Assembly: GCF_030317115.1 (NCBI RefSeq)
Contig: NZ_JASZYF010000002.1
Coordinates: 372,001 to 436,000 of the forward strand
DNA length: 64,000 bases
Origin: Variovorax gracilis
Lineage (GTDB): Bacteria > Pseudomonadota > Gammaproteobacteria > Burkholderiales > Burkholderiaceae_C
Direction of reading: 5' to 3'
Each line of letters opens with the position of its first letter. Within the stretch, counting starts at the first letter, position 1. The notes beneath the pieces were generated by a model. That model saw nothing but the letters and a program-made list of their open reading frames with translations, did not search any database and had not been told where the DNA came from. Shown here piece after piece: positions 44,995-53,743 of this stretch. Position numbers and translations under genes: made by a program.

Positions 44995-46209
44995 CTAGCG
45001 CCCGGTCGGCGTACCCAGACTGCGATAGGTGATCGCGGTCGTGGCCGTCGGGAGAATGAGGTTCAGCACGCGGTTCCACTGAACCAGCGGGACGGGATCG
45101 ACGTACACCACGTCCTTCGGCTTCAGCGCGAAACCATCCGCCATCGCGATGGCTGTCGGCGTGCGCGCGTCGAGATGGAAGATCGCCTGGCCCTTCGCTT
45201 CGTTGCGGATCACGTAGATCTGGATCGGGTTGGCAGTGGTCAGGTTAAGGCCGCCGACCTCGATCAGCGCGTCGTTCAGGCTCAGCCGGCCGCTGCGCAG
45301 CATGACGCCCATCTGCTGCGTCACTTCGCCCATCACCGTGACCTTGCTTTCGTCGCGGTTGCGCACATAGATCATGTCGCCGTTCTTCAGCGGAATGCGG
45401 CTGGGATCGATGCCGGCGTCGGCCATGGCGATCAGGTCGACGCGCGTCGTCTTCCCGTCGCGCGTGAGATTCACGGAAGTCCGGTCACCCGTTGGCGAGA
45501 CACCGCCCGCACGGTTGAGCGCCTCGGACAGAGTCATTGGAATGTCCGTGAACACCTGCAGCCCGGGCGTGCGCACTTCGCCCTCCATGTAGGCGCGCTT
45601 GCTCCGGAAGGCTTCGACGCGCACGCTCAACTGCGGATTCTTGAAGACGCGCGACAACCGCTGCACGACGGCTTCTTCCAGCTCCTGGATGGTCATGCCG
45701 ACCACGTTCAGCTTGCCCACATAGGGGAAGCTCAGGTGCCCCGTGTTCGACACGATATAGCCGGGCGCGGGCGAAACGCTGGACGGATCGGCCACGGTGG
45801 TCGCCGGGACCGAGCTGAACACCATCTCAGGGTGATCGAAGACCACGATGCCCACGACATCGCCAATGCCGATGCGATAGGGCCCGGCTTGGCCGAGCAG
45901 GGCCATCACGTCGGCGCCCAGCTTGGTCTCGAGGGTGGCCGCGCGCTGCGCCTGGATCAGAGCCGGCGTGATCTCGATGATTGCGCCCGGAGGGGGCGGA
46001 TCGATGGTGGACGTCGAGAAGCCCGTAGGCGAGACGGACTTCGAAGCATCGTTGCTGGCCGAACTGAATCCCGGCGCCAGCGGCGCACAGCCCTGAACCA
46101 GGATGCCTACGGCGACCAACAAAGCGGCATGTAGTGGAAGACTTTTCAAAACCAACCCCGCATCGTGACCCAGAAATGAATACTTTTGCAAACAGTTACG
46201 ACTGTACAT
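44995..46209 (-). CDS. wza: Outer-membrane polysaccharide export lipoprotein Wza
   Basis: Forms the outer-membrane export channel for the polymer. A lipoprotein signal (LLVAVGILVQGC) is followed by a polysaccharide export domain (YRIGIGDVVGIVVFDHPEM, YIVSNTGHLSFPYVGKLNVVG) and SLBB domains (YMEGEVRTPGLQ, VMGEVTQQMGVML). The start is uncertain. The ATG at 46209 gives 404 residues but an unusually long region before the signal. A TTG at 46152 gives a textbook lipoprotein signal, MKSLPLHAALLVAVGILVQGC, so the shorter form of 385 residues is a serious alternative. Confidence 0.9.
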   Translation of the reverse strand: MYSRNCLQKYSFLGHDAGLVLKSLPLHAALLVAVGILVQGCAPLAPGFSSASNDASKSVSPTGFSTSTIDPPPPGAIIEITPALIQAQRAATLETKLGADVMALLGQAGPYRIGIGDVVGIVVFDHPEMVFSSVPATTVADPSSVSPAPGYIVSNTGHLSFPYVGKLNVVGMTIQELEEAVVQRLSRVFKNPQLSVRVEAFRSKRAYMEGEVRTPGLQVFTDIPMTLSEALNRAGGVSPTGDRTSVNLTRDGKTTRVDLIAMADAGIDPSRIPLKNGDMIYVRNRDESKVTVMGEVTQQMGVMLRSGRLSLNDALIEVGGLNLTTANPIQIYVIRNEAKGQAIFHLDARTPTAIAMADGFALKPKDVVYVDPVPLVQWNRVLNLILPTATTAITYRSLGTPTGR

Positions 46210-46362
46210 CAGGAAATCAGGCTGCTCAAACCCTTTCTTGGCGTAGGTCGTAAGGCAGAGGCGACCGGGATTTATCGCCGAAAAAGACAACGCAGGCTGT
46301 AGGCGCATAGCCCGCATTGAAACTTTTGGACTAATTGCGACGCTACTATTTAGATAGCATCC

Positions 46363-46382
46363 ATCCCGCATGCAGCGGGGAT
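46363..46382 (-). terminator. Hairpin just after hemY
   Basis: ATCCCGC (46363-46369) pairs with GCGGGGAT (46375-46382), with one bulged G and loop ATGCA, three bases beyond the hemY stop. No U-run follows on the - strand. The remaining bases 46210-46362 hold no gene and probably contain the wza promoter, but I cannot pick a convincing -35/-10 pair. Confidence 0.35.
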
Positions 46383-46385
46383 TTC

Positions 46386-47669
46386 TCAAGGATTCTCTGT
46401 CTGGGCCGCACGCTTCCAGGCCGCAGAGGCCTGATCGGCGTCGTCGCGCGCTTCAGCGAGTTGCGCCAGTGCCTGCCACGCCCGTCGATGTAGGTTCGCG
46501 TCCTGCAAGCCGAGTCCGGCCTGTGTGAGCAACTGTTGCGCCTTGCCCCAGAGCTGGCGGCGCATGCAGGCCATGCCGGCAAGGTACTGCAGGTTGGCGT
46601 CGCGCGGGTTGTTTCGTTGGGCCGACTCGATGCGCGCCAGCCAGTCGGCATCGACCGAGTCGAGACCCGCCTCCAACGCCCGTACCAGCCTGACCCGCAA
46701 GGATTCGCCCAGGCTGTGAGGCTGCTCGATCATGCGCTCCCAGACCGGCAGCAGCCAGGCGCGCGCCAGCGTGAGATCGCCGCGCAGCGCCACCATGCGC
46801 TGCGCCGCGTGGATCGCGACCTCGGGCATCTCGCGCTCCCAGCTTTCGAACTCGTTCCAGGCCCGCAGCAGTTGCGCCGGATCGTGCGCGCCCGACAGCA
46901 GCTCTGTCGCCAGGCCGCGCACGATGCTCTGCGCTGCGGCATCCGAGAAAGCGCGGTGCTTGGCCAGCAGGCGCGCGGTTTCGAGCGCTTCGAGCGTGCG
47001 GCGGTCCTGCCGCGCCGCCTTGAGGCGCAGGCGCAAGGCCAACGTGCGCCGCTGCGCGCCCTGCGGCAGTTCCTCCAGCCGCGCCAGGGCGGCAGGCGCA
47101 TCGCGATCGTCCAGCGCCCAGCGGGCCGCGCGCAATTGCACGCCTTCGCGTGTTTCCGGCGTCGACTGGACGCTGCGCTCCGCACTCTCGTTGAGGGCCT
47201 GCTGAAGATGTGCATCACGCGCAGGCCGGTCCTGCAGCGCTTGCGCGCTCTCCGCGGCGAGCAGATGCGCCATGACACGCACCTGCAGCGCCTGCGGCAG
47301 CCGCGCGTCCAGCGCGGCAAGCGCCCTTTCCTGCGACAGTGCGGCCAGTGCGGCCTTGCGGGCGCGTGAGAAGCGGCCGGCCAGCAACTGCACCGCCGCG
47401 TCGAGCACTGCGGCATGCAGCGCACGCTCCTTTTGCTGCAGGCGCCACTGGCGCGCCTGCTTCGGCAGCGAGAACAGCGCCGAGAGACCTCGCAGCGCCA
47501 CGTGCAGAAGCACGAACGCCGCCACCAGGAGCAGCAGCACGAGGTTCAGCGACAGGTCGACCCGCCACGGTGGCCAGAAGACGGTGATCGTGCCCTGGTT
47601 GTTGCCCGCGAACAGCGCCACCGCAGCCGCGATGCCGAAGAGTGCCAGGAACCAGAGGGCTGCGCGCAT
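46386..47669 (-). CDS. hemY: HemY-like membrane TPR protein
   Basis: A 427-residue protein with two N-terminal membrane segments (about 1-21 and 41-64) matching the HemY_N domain, then an all-helical, Ala/Arg/Leu-rich TPR region. Proteobacterial HemY is encoded with heme genes but is not protoporphyrinogen oxidase; a scaffold role in heme synthesis is proposed in the literature. It lies seven bases after hemX and is last in hemC-hemD-hemX-hemY. Confidence 0.9.
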   Translation of the reverse strand: MRAALWFLALFGIAAAVALFAGNNQGTITVFWPPWRVDLSLNLVLLLLVAAFVLLHVALRGLSALFSLPKQARQWRLQQKERALHAAVLDAAVQLLAGRFSRARKAALAALSQERALAALDARLPQALQVRVMAHLLAAESAQALQDRPARDAHLQQALNESAERSVQSTPETREGVQLRAARWALDDRDAPAALARLEELPQGAQRRTLALRLRLKAARQDRRTLEALETARLLAKHRAFSDAAAQSIVRGLATELLSGAHDPAQLLRAWNEFESWEREMPEVAIHAAQRMVALRGDLTLARAWLLPVWERMIEQPHSLGESLRVRLVRALEAGLDSVDADWLARIESAQRNNPRDANLQYLAGMACMRRQLWGKAQQLLTQAGLGLQDANLHRRAWQALAQLAEARDDADQASAAWKRAAQTENP

Positions 47670-47676
47670 GACCCGA

Positions 47677-48756
47677 CTAGCGACCGGCCGCGGCCGTGGC
47701 CAGAGCCGCCAAGGTTTCGTCGATGCGCGGCGGCTCGCTGGTCTTCACCTGCGCCTGGAGTTGCTGCACCAGCGTGGCGGCAGCCTGGACGCGGCGCGAG
47801 GCCGGATCGAAATAGCGATTGATCGCCGTCGAGACCGTCGCGAGTTCGCCGCGGGCCGTGTCGACCTGCCTCGACAGCAGCGCGAGGCGCGCGTTGAGCA
47901 GCTTGAGCTTGAGGTTCTCGCGCAGGAAGAAGGTCTGGTCCGGAGTCAGCAGCACGGCTTCGGGGCGCTCGATGCGTCCGACCCTCAGCAGCGAGCGCGC
48001 CTCATTGCGGACCATCAGCAGGAAGCGCTGCCACCATGGCGCATCCGGCGGTACCGGTTCGACCTGCGGCGCATTGCCTCCCGCGCCGCGCAAGCCGACG
48101 GCATTGAGCACGGGCAGGTCATCCACGCTGCGGATGAGTTCGTCGAGTTTCTGGAGTGCTTCGCCGTTATCGGCGCTCGCGCTGGTGCGAAGCCGGTCGG
48201 CGTCGTGCTGCATCGCGCGCTGAAGCGGCGAGAGACGCGGCTGCGCGGCGCGCGAAATGCGCAGGTCGCCCGCCTTGAGCGCCGCGAGCAAGGGCTGGAC
48301 ATTGCCCGTGACCTGCGCCTGCTGCAATGCGAGCCGCACGGCAGCCTCGATGTCGACGACCAGATTCTCGTCGCGCGAACGCGACAGACTCTGCATCAGC
48401 TCCTCGAGCTGGGCGCGTTGCAGCGCCACCTCGCCCACGCGCGTCTCGGCGAGGGCGAGCCGCGCCGCCGTGTCGCGCACGACCTCGTGCGCTTGCCGCG
48501 CCAGCGTGCGCGCTTCGAGCGATTGGGCGAGCGCATCGGCGCTTTGGCGAGCGAGCTGCTCCTGCATGCCGCTGACCTTTTGCCAGAGCGCCAGCGAGAT
48601 CAACAGCGCGGCCAGGGCGACAAGGGCCAGGAGCACGAACACGACTTTCGAGATCAACGCCACGGCGGCCGCATGGCTCGCCTGCAGGGCGGTCGGCACC
48701 GGAGCGCGCACGACGGGATCCTGCAAGGGCTCATTCAAGACGGAAGCGTCGCTCAT
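47677..48756 (-). CDS. hemX: HemX-like membrane protein
   Basis: A 359-residue single-pass protein: a short cytoplasmic N-terminus, a membrane segment at about 32-58, then a long helical/coiled-coil periplasmic region (WQKVSGMQEQLARQSADAL and on). It belongs to the HemX family annotated as uroporphyrinogen-III C-methyltransferase, but no SAM-binding methylase motifs are present, so that name is misleading. It overlaps hemD by ATGA. Confidence 0.9.
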   Translation of the reverse strand: MSDASVLNEPLQDPVVRAPVPTALQASHAAAVALISKVVFVLLALVALAALLISLALWQKVSGMQEQLARQSADALAQSLEARTLARQAHEVVRDTAARLALAETRVGEVALQRAQLEELMQSLSRSRDENLVVDIEAAVRLALQQAQVTGNVQPLLAALKAGDLRISRAAQPRLSPLQRAMQHDADRLRTSASADNGEALQKLDELIRSVDDLPVLNAVGLRGAGGNAPQVEPVPPDAPWWQRFLLMVRNEARSLLRVGRIERPEAVLLTPDQTFFLRENLKLKLLNARLALLSRQVDTARGELATVSTAINRYFDPASRRVQAAATLVQQLQAQVKTSEPPRIDETLAALATAAAGR

Positions 48757-49523
48757 ACGAAGGATTCTATCGACGCGACCAATGCCATCAGCGATGGGCT
48801 GGAGACACGCACACTGCCGAATCCGGCAGCGTGCGCCGCATCGGCGATGCGCTCGTGCGTGACCACCGCCCGGGCCGAATTCCAGCGCGTCCCGGGCATG
48901 GACCGGCACAGGTTGGCAATGGCCTCCGAGCTGCTGAACAGCCAGACCGCGCCACCCGCCGCAGCGTCGGTCGCGAGACGGTGCTCGGCCTGGCCGAAAG
49001 TCGGTGCGAGACGCCGATAGGCGGCCACCTCGTCGCATGCGCCTCCAGCGGCCGCGATCTCGCGCGCGAGCCAATCGCGCCCCGCAACCCGGCCGGAAGC
49101 GTCGCCGCCGCGCACGATCAGCACCCGCGTCCCTGGCCGCACCTGCGGTCGCACAAGCGCCCACAGGGCCTCCGAATCGAACTGCGGGGCATCTGCAGTC
49201 GGTGCGTCGATCGCCGACATGGGCACGCCGGCCTCGCGCAGCCCACGCGTGGTGCCAGGGCCTGTCCCCCAGCAACGCGAACTTGCGACGGCGGCTGCGT
49301 CGATGCCCCGGAAGAAATGCTCGGCTGACGCAGCACTCACGAACATCAGCGCGTGGTAGTCGGCGAGGCGTTGCCACGCGGCATGGAGAGCCTTGGGGTC
49401 TTCGAGCGGCTCGATGGCAATCAGCGGCAACGCGACCGCATCCAGCCCCGCCGCCCGCAAGTCGTCGACCCATCGCGCAGCCTCGCGGACCGGGCGCGTG
49501 ACGATCACTCGTGCCGCCGACAT
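48753..49523 (-). CDS. hemD: Uroporphyrinogen-III synthase
   Basis: Closes and isomerises hydroxymethylbilane to uroporphyrinogen III. It has 256 residues; HemD sequences diverge widely, but ARVIVTRPVREAARWVDDLRAAG, PLIAIEPLEDP, MFVSAASAEHFF, VLIVRGGDASGR and AYRRL follow the expected order. It starts at 49523, one base after the hemC stop. Context between hemC and hemX settles the call. Confidence 0.93.
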   Translation of the reverse strand: MSAARVIVTRPVREAARWVDDLRAAGLDAVALPLIAIEPLEDPKALHAAWQRLADYHALMFVSAASAEHFFRGIDAAAVASSRCWGTGPGTTRGLREAGVPMSAIDAPTADAPQFDSEALWALVRPQVRPGTRVLIVRGGDASGRVAGRDWLAREIAAAGGACDEVAAYRRLAPTFGQAEHRLATDAAAGGAVWLFSSSEAIANLCRSMPGTRWNSARAVVTHERIADAAHAAGFGSVRVSSPSLMALVASIESFV

Positions 49524-49524
49524 C

Positions 49525-50430
49525 TCAGTGCGCGCCGGCCGCGCGCAACATCCTCGCGGCTTCGTCACCGAGCGCGCCCGCCTGTGCGAAATCGATCGTT
49601 TCGGCCACTGTCTGCACCCGCACCAGCGGCACGGAGCCTTCGGGGTCGCCCCAAGCGGCATCGATGCGCAGACTGCCGTCGGGCTGCCATCTCGCATGCG
49701 CCGCCAGCGGCATGGAGCAGCTACCGCCCATCGCGCGGCTGACCGCCCGCTCGGCCGCGGTCGCGAGCCAGTCGCCGCGGCTCGACAGCGGTGCGAGCAG
49801 ATCGATCAAATCGTTCCGGTTCGCGCGCACCTCGATCCCCAGCGCGCCCTGCCCTGCGGCGGGCAGCAGGATGTCGGGCTCGAAGGTCTGGCGGATGCGG
49901 CTTTCAAGGCCCAGGCGCTTCAGCCCGGCCGCGGCGAGCACGATCGCGTCGTACTGGCCTTCGTCGAGCTTGCGCAGCCGCGTGTCGAGATTGCCGCGCA
50001 GGGGCTCGATCCGCAGATCGGGGCGCAACGCGCGCAGCAGCACCACGCGACGCAGGCTGGAGGTGCCGACCACCGCGCCTTGCGGCAAGTCGTCGAGAGA
50101 TGCATGGTGCGGCGACACCAGCGCATCGCGTGGGTCCTCGCGCTCCAGCACGCAGGCCAGCGCGAAGCCTTCAGGCAAATCCATCGGCACGTCCTTGAGC
50201 GAATGCACCGCGATGTCGGCACGCCCTTCTTCGAGCGCGAGTTCGAGTTCCTTGACGAAGAGACCCTTTCCGCCGACCTTGCTCAGCGAGCGGTCGAGGA
50301 TCTGGTCGCCGCGGGTGGTCATGCCGAGCAGGCTGACCCTGTGGCCTTGTTCTTGCAGGAGGTCCTTGACGTGCTCGGCTTGCCACATGGCCAGCCGGCT
50401 TTCGCGCGTGGCGATGACGATGTTGCTCAA
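49525..50430 (-). CDS. hemC: Hydroxymethylbilane synthase (porphobilinogen deaminase)
   Basis: Polymerises four porphobilinogens into hydroxymethylbilane. It has 301 residues with the dipyrromethane-cofactor Cys238 in [13 protein letters not shown], plus [12 protein letters not shown], the catalytic-Asp block [11 protein letters not shown] and [12 protein letters not shown]. The only in-frame start that keeps the N-terminal strand is TTG at 50430, so translation may be deliberately weak. It is divergent from ppc. Confidence 0.95.
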   Translation of the reverse strand: MSNIVIATRESRLAMWQAEHVKDLLQEQGHRVSLLGMTTRGDQILDRSLSKVGGKGLFVKELELALEEGRADIAVHSLKDVPMDLPEGFALACVLEREDPRDALVSPHHASLDDLPQGAVVGTSSLRRVVLLRALRPDLRIEPLRGNLDTRLRKLDEGQYDAIVLAAAGLKRLGLESRIRQTFEPDILLPAAGQGALGIEVRANRNDLIDLLAPLSSRGDWLATAAERAVSRAMGGSCSMPLAAHARWQPDGSLRIDAAWGDPEGSVPLVRVQTVAETIDFAQAGALGDEAARMLRAAGAH

Positions 50431-50525
50431 GACCGTTTTTCCAATGAGAAAGAGACCCGTGGGATGCTAGCATGTTGCGCCGCAGCAACGTCGCCGCAGG
50501 CCCATCGAACGAGGAGATGTCCCGA

Positions 50526-53372
50526 ATGAAGACGAGCCCCGCCCCGGCTGCCTCCAAGCGCCGGCACAGTGACGAAGACCTGCCCCTCATCAACGACATA
50601 CGGCTCCTGGGCCGCATCCTCGGCGATGTGATCCACGAGCAGGAAGGCGCGGAAAGCTACGCGCTGGTGGAAAAGATCCGAACCCTGTCGGTAGCCTTCC
50701 GGCGCGACGCGGACCACGCGGCGGACCGCGCCCTCAAGAACCTGCTCAAGGGGCTGAGCGCGGCCGAGACGGTGCGAGTCATCCGCGCCTTCACCTACTT
50801 CAGCCACCTCGCGAACCTGGCGGAGGACCGCCACCAGATCCGCCGCCGCACCGAGGCCGACCGCGCCGGCGAGAGCGCCGAGGGAAGCCTGGAGATCGCG
50901 CTGGCGCGCATCCGCAAGGCCGGCATCAAGCCCGAGGCGGTGGTGGAGTCGCTCGCGCACAGCTACGTGTCGCCGGTGCTCACCGCCCACCCGACGGAAG
51001 TGCAGCGCAAGAGCATCCTGGATGCCGAGCGCGCCATCGCGCAGTTGCTGACCGCCCGCGACGAGATCGCGCTGCGGCAGCAGGCCTTCGCCGGCAGGAA
51101 GGATGCGCTGACGCCCATCGAATACGCCGAGAACGAAAGCCAGATGCGGACCCGGGTCACGCAACTCTGGCAGACACGCCTCCTGCGCTTCTCCAAGCTC
51201 ACCGTGGCGGACGAGATCGAGAACGCGCTGAGCTACTACGAGGCGACCTTCCTGCGCGAGATCCCGCGCGTGTATGCCGATCTGGAGAAGGCGCTGGCCC
51301 ACGGCGGTGCCACCCCTTCGGTCGCGCCCTTCCTGCGCATGGGCCAGTGGATCGGCGGGGACCGCGACGGCAATCCCAACGTGACGGCCGAGACGCTGGA
51401 ATATGCGCTGCGCCGCCAGGCCGAACTCGCGCTGCGCCACTACCTGACGGAAGTGCACTACCTCGGCGGCGAGTTGTCGCTGTCGGCCACCCTGGTCGAT
51501 GTGTCGGTAGAGATGCAGGCGCTGGCCGAACGCTCCCCCGACAAGAACGAGCATCGCGTCGATGAACCCTATCGCCGCGCGTTGACCGGCATGTACTCGC
51601 GCCTGGCCGCGACCCTGCGCGATCTCACCGGCGGCCAGGCCGCGCGCCACGCCGTGCCGCCGCAGAACCCCTATCCCAACGCAGAGGAGTTCCTGGCCGA
51701 CCTGCGGACCATCGAGGAATCGCTCGGCGACAAGCACGGCACCGTTCTCGCGGCGCAGCGGCTGCATCCGCTGATCCGCGCGGTGGAGGTCTTCGGCTTT
51801 CACCTTGCGACCGTCGACCTGCGCCAAAGCTCGGACAAGCACGAGGCGGTGGTCGCCGAACTGCTCGCCACCGCGCGCATCGAGCCCGACTACGCAGGCC
51901 TGGCGGAAGAGGCCAAGCAGACCTTGCTGCTGCGGCTGCTCGACGATGCGCGCCCGCTGCGCGTGCCGGACGCCGACTACTCGCCGCTGGCGAGGAGCGA
52001 GATCGCGATCTTCGCGGCAGCTCGCACGGCGCGTGCGCGCTTCGGCGCGGCCGCCATCCGCCACTACATCATCAGCCACACCGAGACGGTGAGCGACCTG
52101 CTCGAGGCCTTCCTTCTGCAAAAGGAAGTCGGCCTGCTGCGCGGAACGCTGGGCGAGGGTGCGACCTGCGACCTCATCGTCGTGCCGCTGTTCGAGACCA
52201 TCGAGGACTTGCGCAACGCGGCACCGATCGTTCGCGCCTTCTACGCCCTTCCCGGCATCCACGCCCTGATCCAGCGCTCGGGCGCCGAGCAGGACGTGAT
52301 GCTCGGCTACAGCGACAGCAACAAGGACGGCGGCATCTTCACCAGCAACTGGGAGCTCTATCGCGCAGGCCTTGCGCTGGTCGCGCTCTTCGACGACCTG
52401 AACAAGGAAAGCGGCGTACCCATCCGCCTGCGCATGTTCCACGGCCGCGGCGGCACGGTGGGCCGCGGAGGCGGACCGAGCTACCAGGCGATCCTCGCGC
52501 AGCCGCCGGGCACGGTGCGCGGGCAGATCCGCCTGACCGAGCAGGGCGAAGTGATCGGTTCGAAATACGCCAACCACGAGATCGGCCGGCGCAATCTCGA
52601 AACGCTGGTCGCCGCCACGCTGGAGGCCACGCTGCTGCCGACCGCCAAGGCCGCGCCGGCGACGTTCGTGGCGGCGGCAGCCGAGTTGTCCGCGGCCAGC
52701 ATGGCGGCGTACCGGGCGCTGGTCTACGAGACCCCGGGCTTCGGCGACTACTTCTTCAGCGCCACGCCCATCCGCGAGATCGCCGAACTCAACATCGGCT
52801 CCCGACCTGCATCGCGCAATCCGAGCCGCAGCATCGAGGATCTGCGGGCAGTGCCATGGAGCTTCAGCTGGGGGCAGTGCCGGCTCACCCTGCCCGGCTG
52901 GTACGGCTTCGGCTCTGCGATCGAGCAGTTCCTCGCGCAGGCCGCCAATCCGTCGGCACGCAAGGAGCGCCACGCATTGCTGCAGCGCATGTACGTGCAG
53001 TGGCCCTTCTTCCGCACGCTGCTGTCGAACATGGACATGGTGCTCGCCAAGAGCGATCTTGCACTGGCCTCGCGCTACTCTGAGCTGGTGGCAGAGCGCA
53101 AGCTTCGACAGAAGGTGTTCTCGATGATCGATGCCGAGTGGCACCGCACCTCGGATGCGCTGGTGCTGATCACCGGCGCACGGCAGCGGCTGGAGGGCAA
53201 CGCCGAGATGCAGCGCTCCATTCGCCATCGCTTTCCGTACATCGATCCTCTGCATCACCTGCAAGTGGAGCTGATGCGTCGCTACCGCGCGGGGCAGGAC
53301 GACGAGCGGCTGCAGCGCGGCATCCACATGTCCATCAACGGCGTGGCGGCCGGGTTGCGGAACACCGGTTAG
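50526..53372 (+). CDS. ppc: Phosphoenolpyruvate carboxylase
   Basis: Replenishes oxaloacetate from PEP and bicarbonate. It has 948 residues from the ATG at 50526, chosen because GAGGAG ends nine bases upstream; ATGs at 50472 and 50517 are in frame. The catalytic His is in [12 protein letters not shown]. The other active-site blocks are [22 protein letters not shown] and [14 protein letters not shown], and the protein ends in the characteristic NTG. The length exceeds E. coli PEPC (883) through an N-terminal extension and inserts. The 95-base gap to hemC must hold both promoters. Confidence 0.96.
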   Translation: MKTSPAPAASKRRHSDEDLPLINDIRLLGRILGDVIHEQEGAESYALVEKIRTLSVAFRRDADHAADRALKNLLKGLSAAETVRVIRAFTYFSHLANLAEDRHQIRRRTEADRAGESAEGSLEIALARIRKAGIKPEAVVESLAHSYVSPVLTAHPTEVQRKSILDAERAIAQLLTARDEIALRQQAFAGRKDALTPIEYAENESQMRTRVTQLWQTRLLRFSKLTVADEIENALSYYEATFLREIPRVYADLEKALAHGGATPSVAPFLRMGQWIGGDRDGNPNVTAETLEYALRRQAELALRHYLTEVHYLGGELSLSATLVDVSVEMQALAERSPDKNEHRVDEPYRRALTGMYSRLAATLRDLTGGQAARHAVPPQNPYPNAEEFLADLRTIEESLGDKHGTVLAAQRLHPLIRAVEVFGFHLATVDLRQSSDKHEAVVAELLATARIEPDYAGLAEEAKQTLLLRLLDDARPLRVPDADYSPLARSEIAIFAAARTARARFGAAAIRHYIISHTETVSDLLEAFLLQKEVGLLRGTLGEGATCDLIVVPLFETIEDLRNAAPIVRAFYALPGIHALIQRSGAEQDVMLGYSDSNKDGGIFTSNWELYRAGLALVALFDDLNKESGVPIRLRMFHGRGGTVGRGGGPSYQAILAQPPGTVRGQIRLTEQGEVIGSKYANHEIGRRNLETLVAATLEATLLPTAKAAPATFVAAAAELSAASMAAYRALVYETPGFGDYFFSATPIREIAELNIGSRPASRNPSRSIEDLRAVPWSFSWGQCRLTLPGWYGFGSAIEQFLAQAANPSARKERHALLQRMYVQWPFFRTLLSNMDMVLAKSDLALASRYSELVAERKLRQKVFSMIDAEWHRTSDALVLITGARQRLEGNAEMQRSIRHRFPYIDPLHHLQVELMRRYRAGQDDERLQRGIHMSINGVAAGLRNTG

Positions 53373-53373
53373 C

Positions 53374-53414
53374 GTTGGCGCAATCGCGCGTTGTGCGCCG
53401 TCTCCTACGCCAAC
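53374..53414 (+). terminator. Hairpin after ppc
   Basis: GTTGGCG (53374-53380) pairs with CGCCAAC (53408-53414); an alternative inner stem GGCGCA/TGCGCC overlaps it. It begins two bases after the ppc stop. No T-run is present, so termination strength is uncertain. Confidence 0.35.
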
Positions 53415-53524
53415 AACCGGCGCGGGAGAAATGAAGGGTATTGAATGAAGAGTACCCTGACGCGTACGTTCACAGCTATCGCAATCGCGCGGCGGCTCAC
53501 GTGCCGTTCAGAGGAATCTTCGCC

Positions 53525-53743
53525 ATGTCTACCCCGCAATCGCTTGCCCGTCCACCAATCGACTTCGTCAGCGGCGACTTCGATGCGCTGGCATCCCACA
53601 TGCGACATTGCGCGTTGGCACAAGGCCGATGGTTTGCGGTCCGGGGCCATCTGCAGCGGGTCCGTTCAGTCGCCGCCGGCCGCATCGTGACGATGGCCTG
53701 CGTGGCCGTGGCGCTCTCCATCGGCCTCTTCGTGATCGCTTGA
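53525..53743 (+). CDS. Small tail-anchored membrane protein upstream of ndvB
   Basis: A 72-residue protein: a hydrophilic N-terminal 50 residues (MSTPQSLARPPIDFVSGDFD, then a His/Arg-rich helix) and one C-terminal membrane segment (IVTMACVAVALSIGLFVIA). I do not recognise it. Its TGA overlaps the TTG start of ndvB, so its translation probably drives that of the glucan synthase. A longer version from ATG 53441 (100 residues) is possible. Upstream, AGAGGAA lies eight bases before the ATG as a good ribosome-binding site, which supports 53525. It could be a regulatory or assembly subunit. Confidence 0.65.
   Translation: MSTPQSLARPPIDFVSGDFDALASHMRHCALAQGRWFAVRGHLQRVRSVAAGRIVTMACVAVALSIGLFVIA

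Noticed and set aside
47677..48756. Uroporphyrinogen-III methyltransferase activity for HemX
   Set aside because: The protein is a membrane-anchored coiled coil without SAM-binding methylase motifs. The name is inherited from the operon.
50427..53327. A 966-codon open frame antisense to ppc
   Set aside because: It is a mirror of the ppc codon pattern in GC-rich DNA. The translation is His/Arg/Gly-rich with no domain, and ppc on the other strand is certain.
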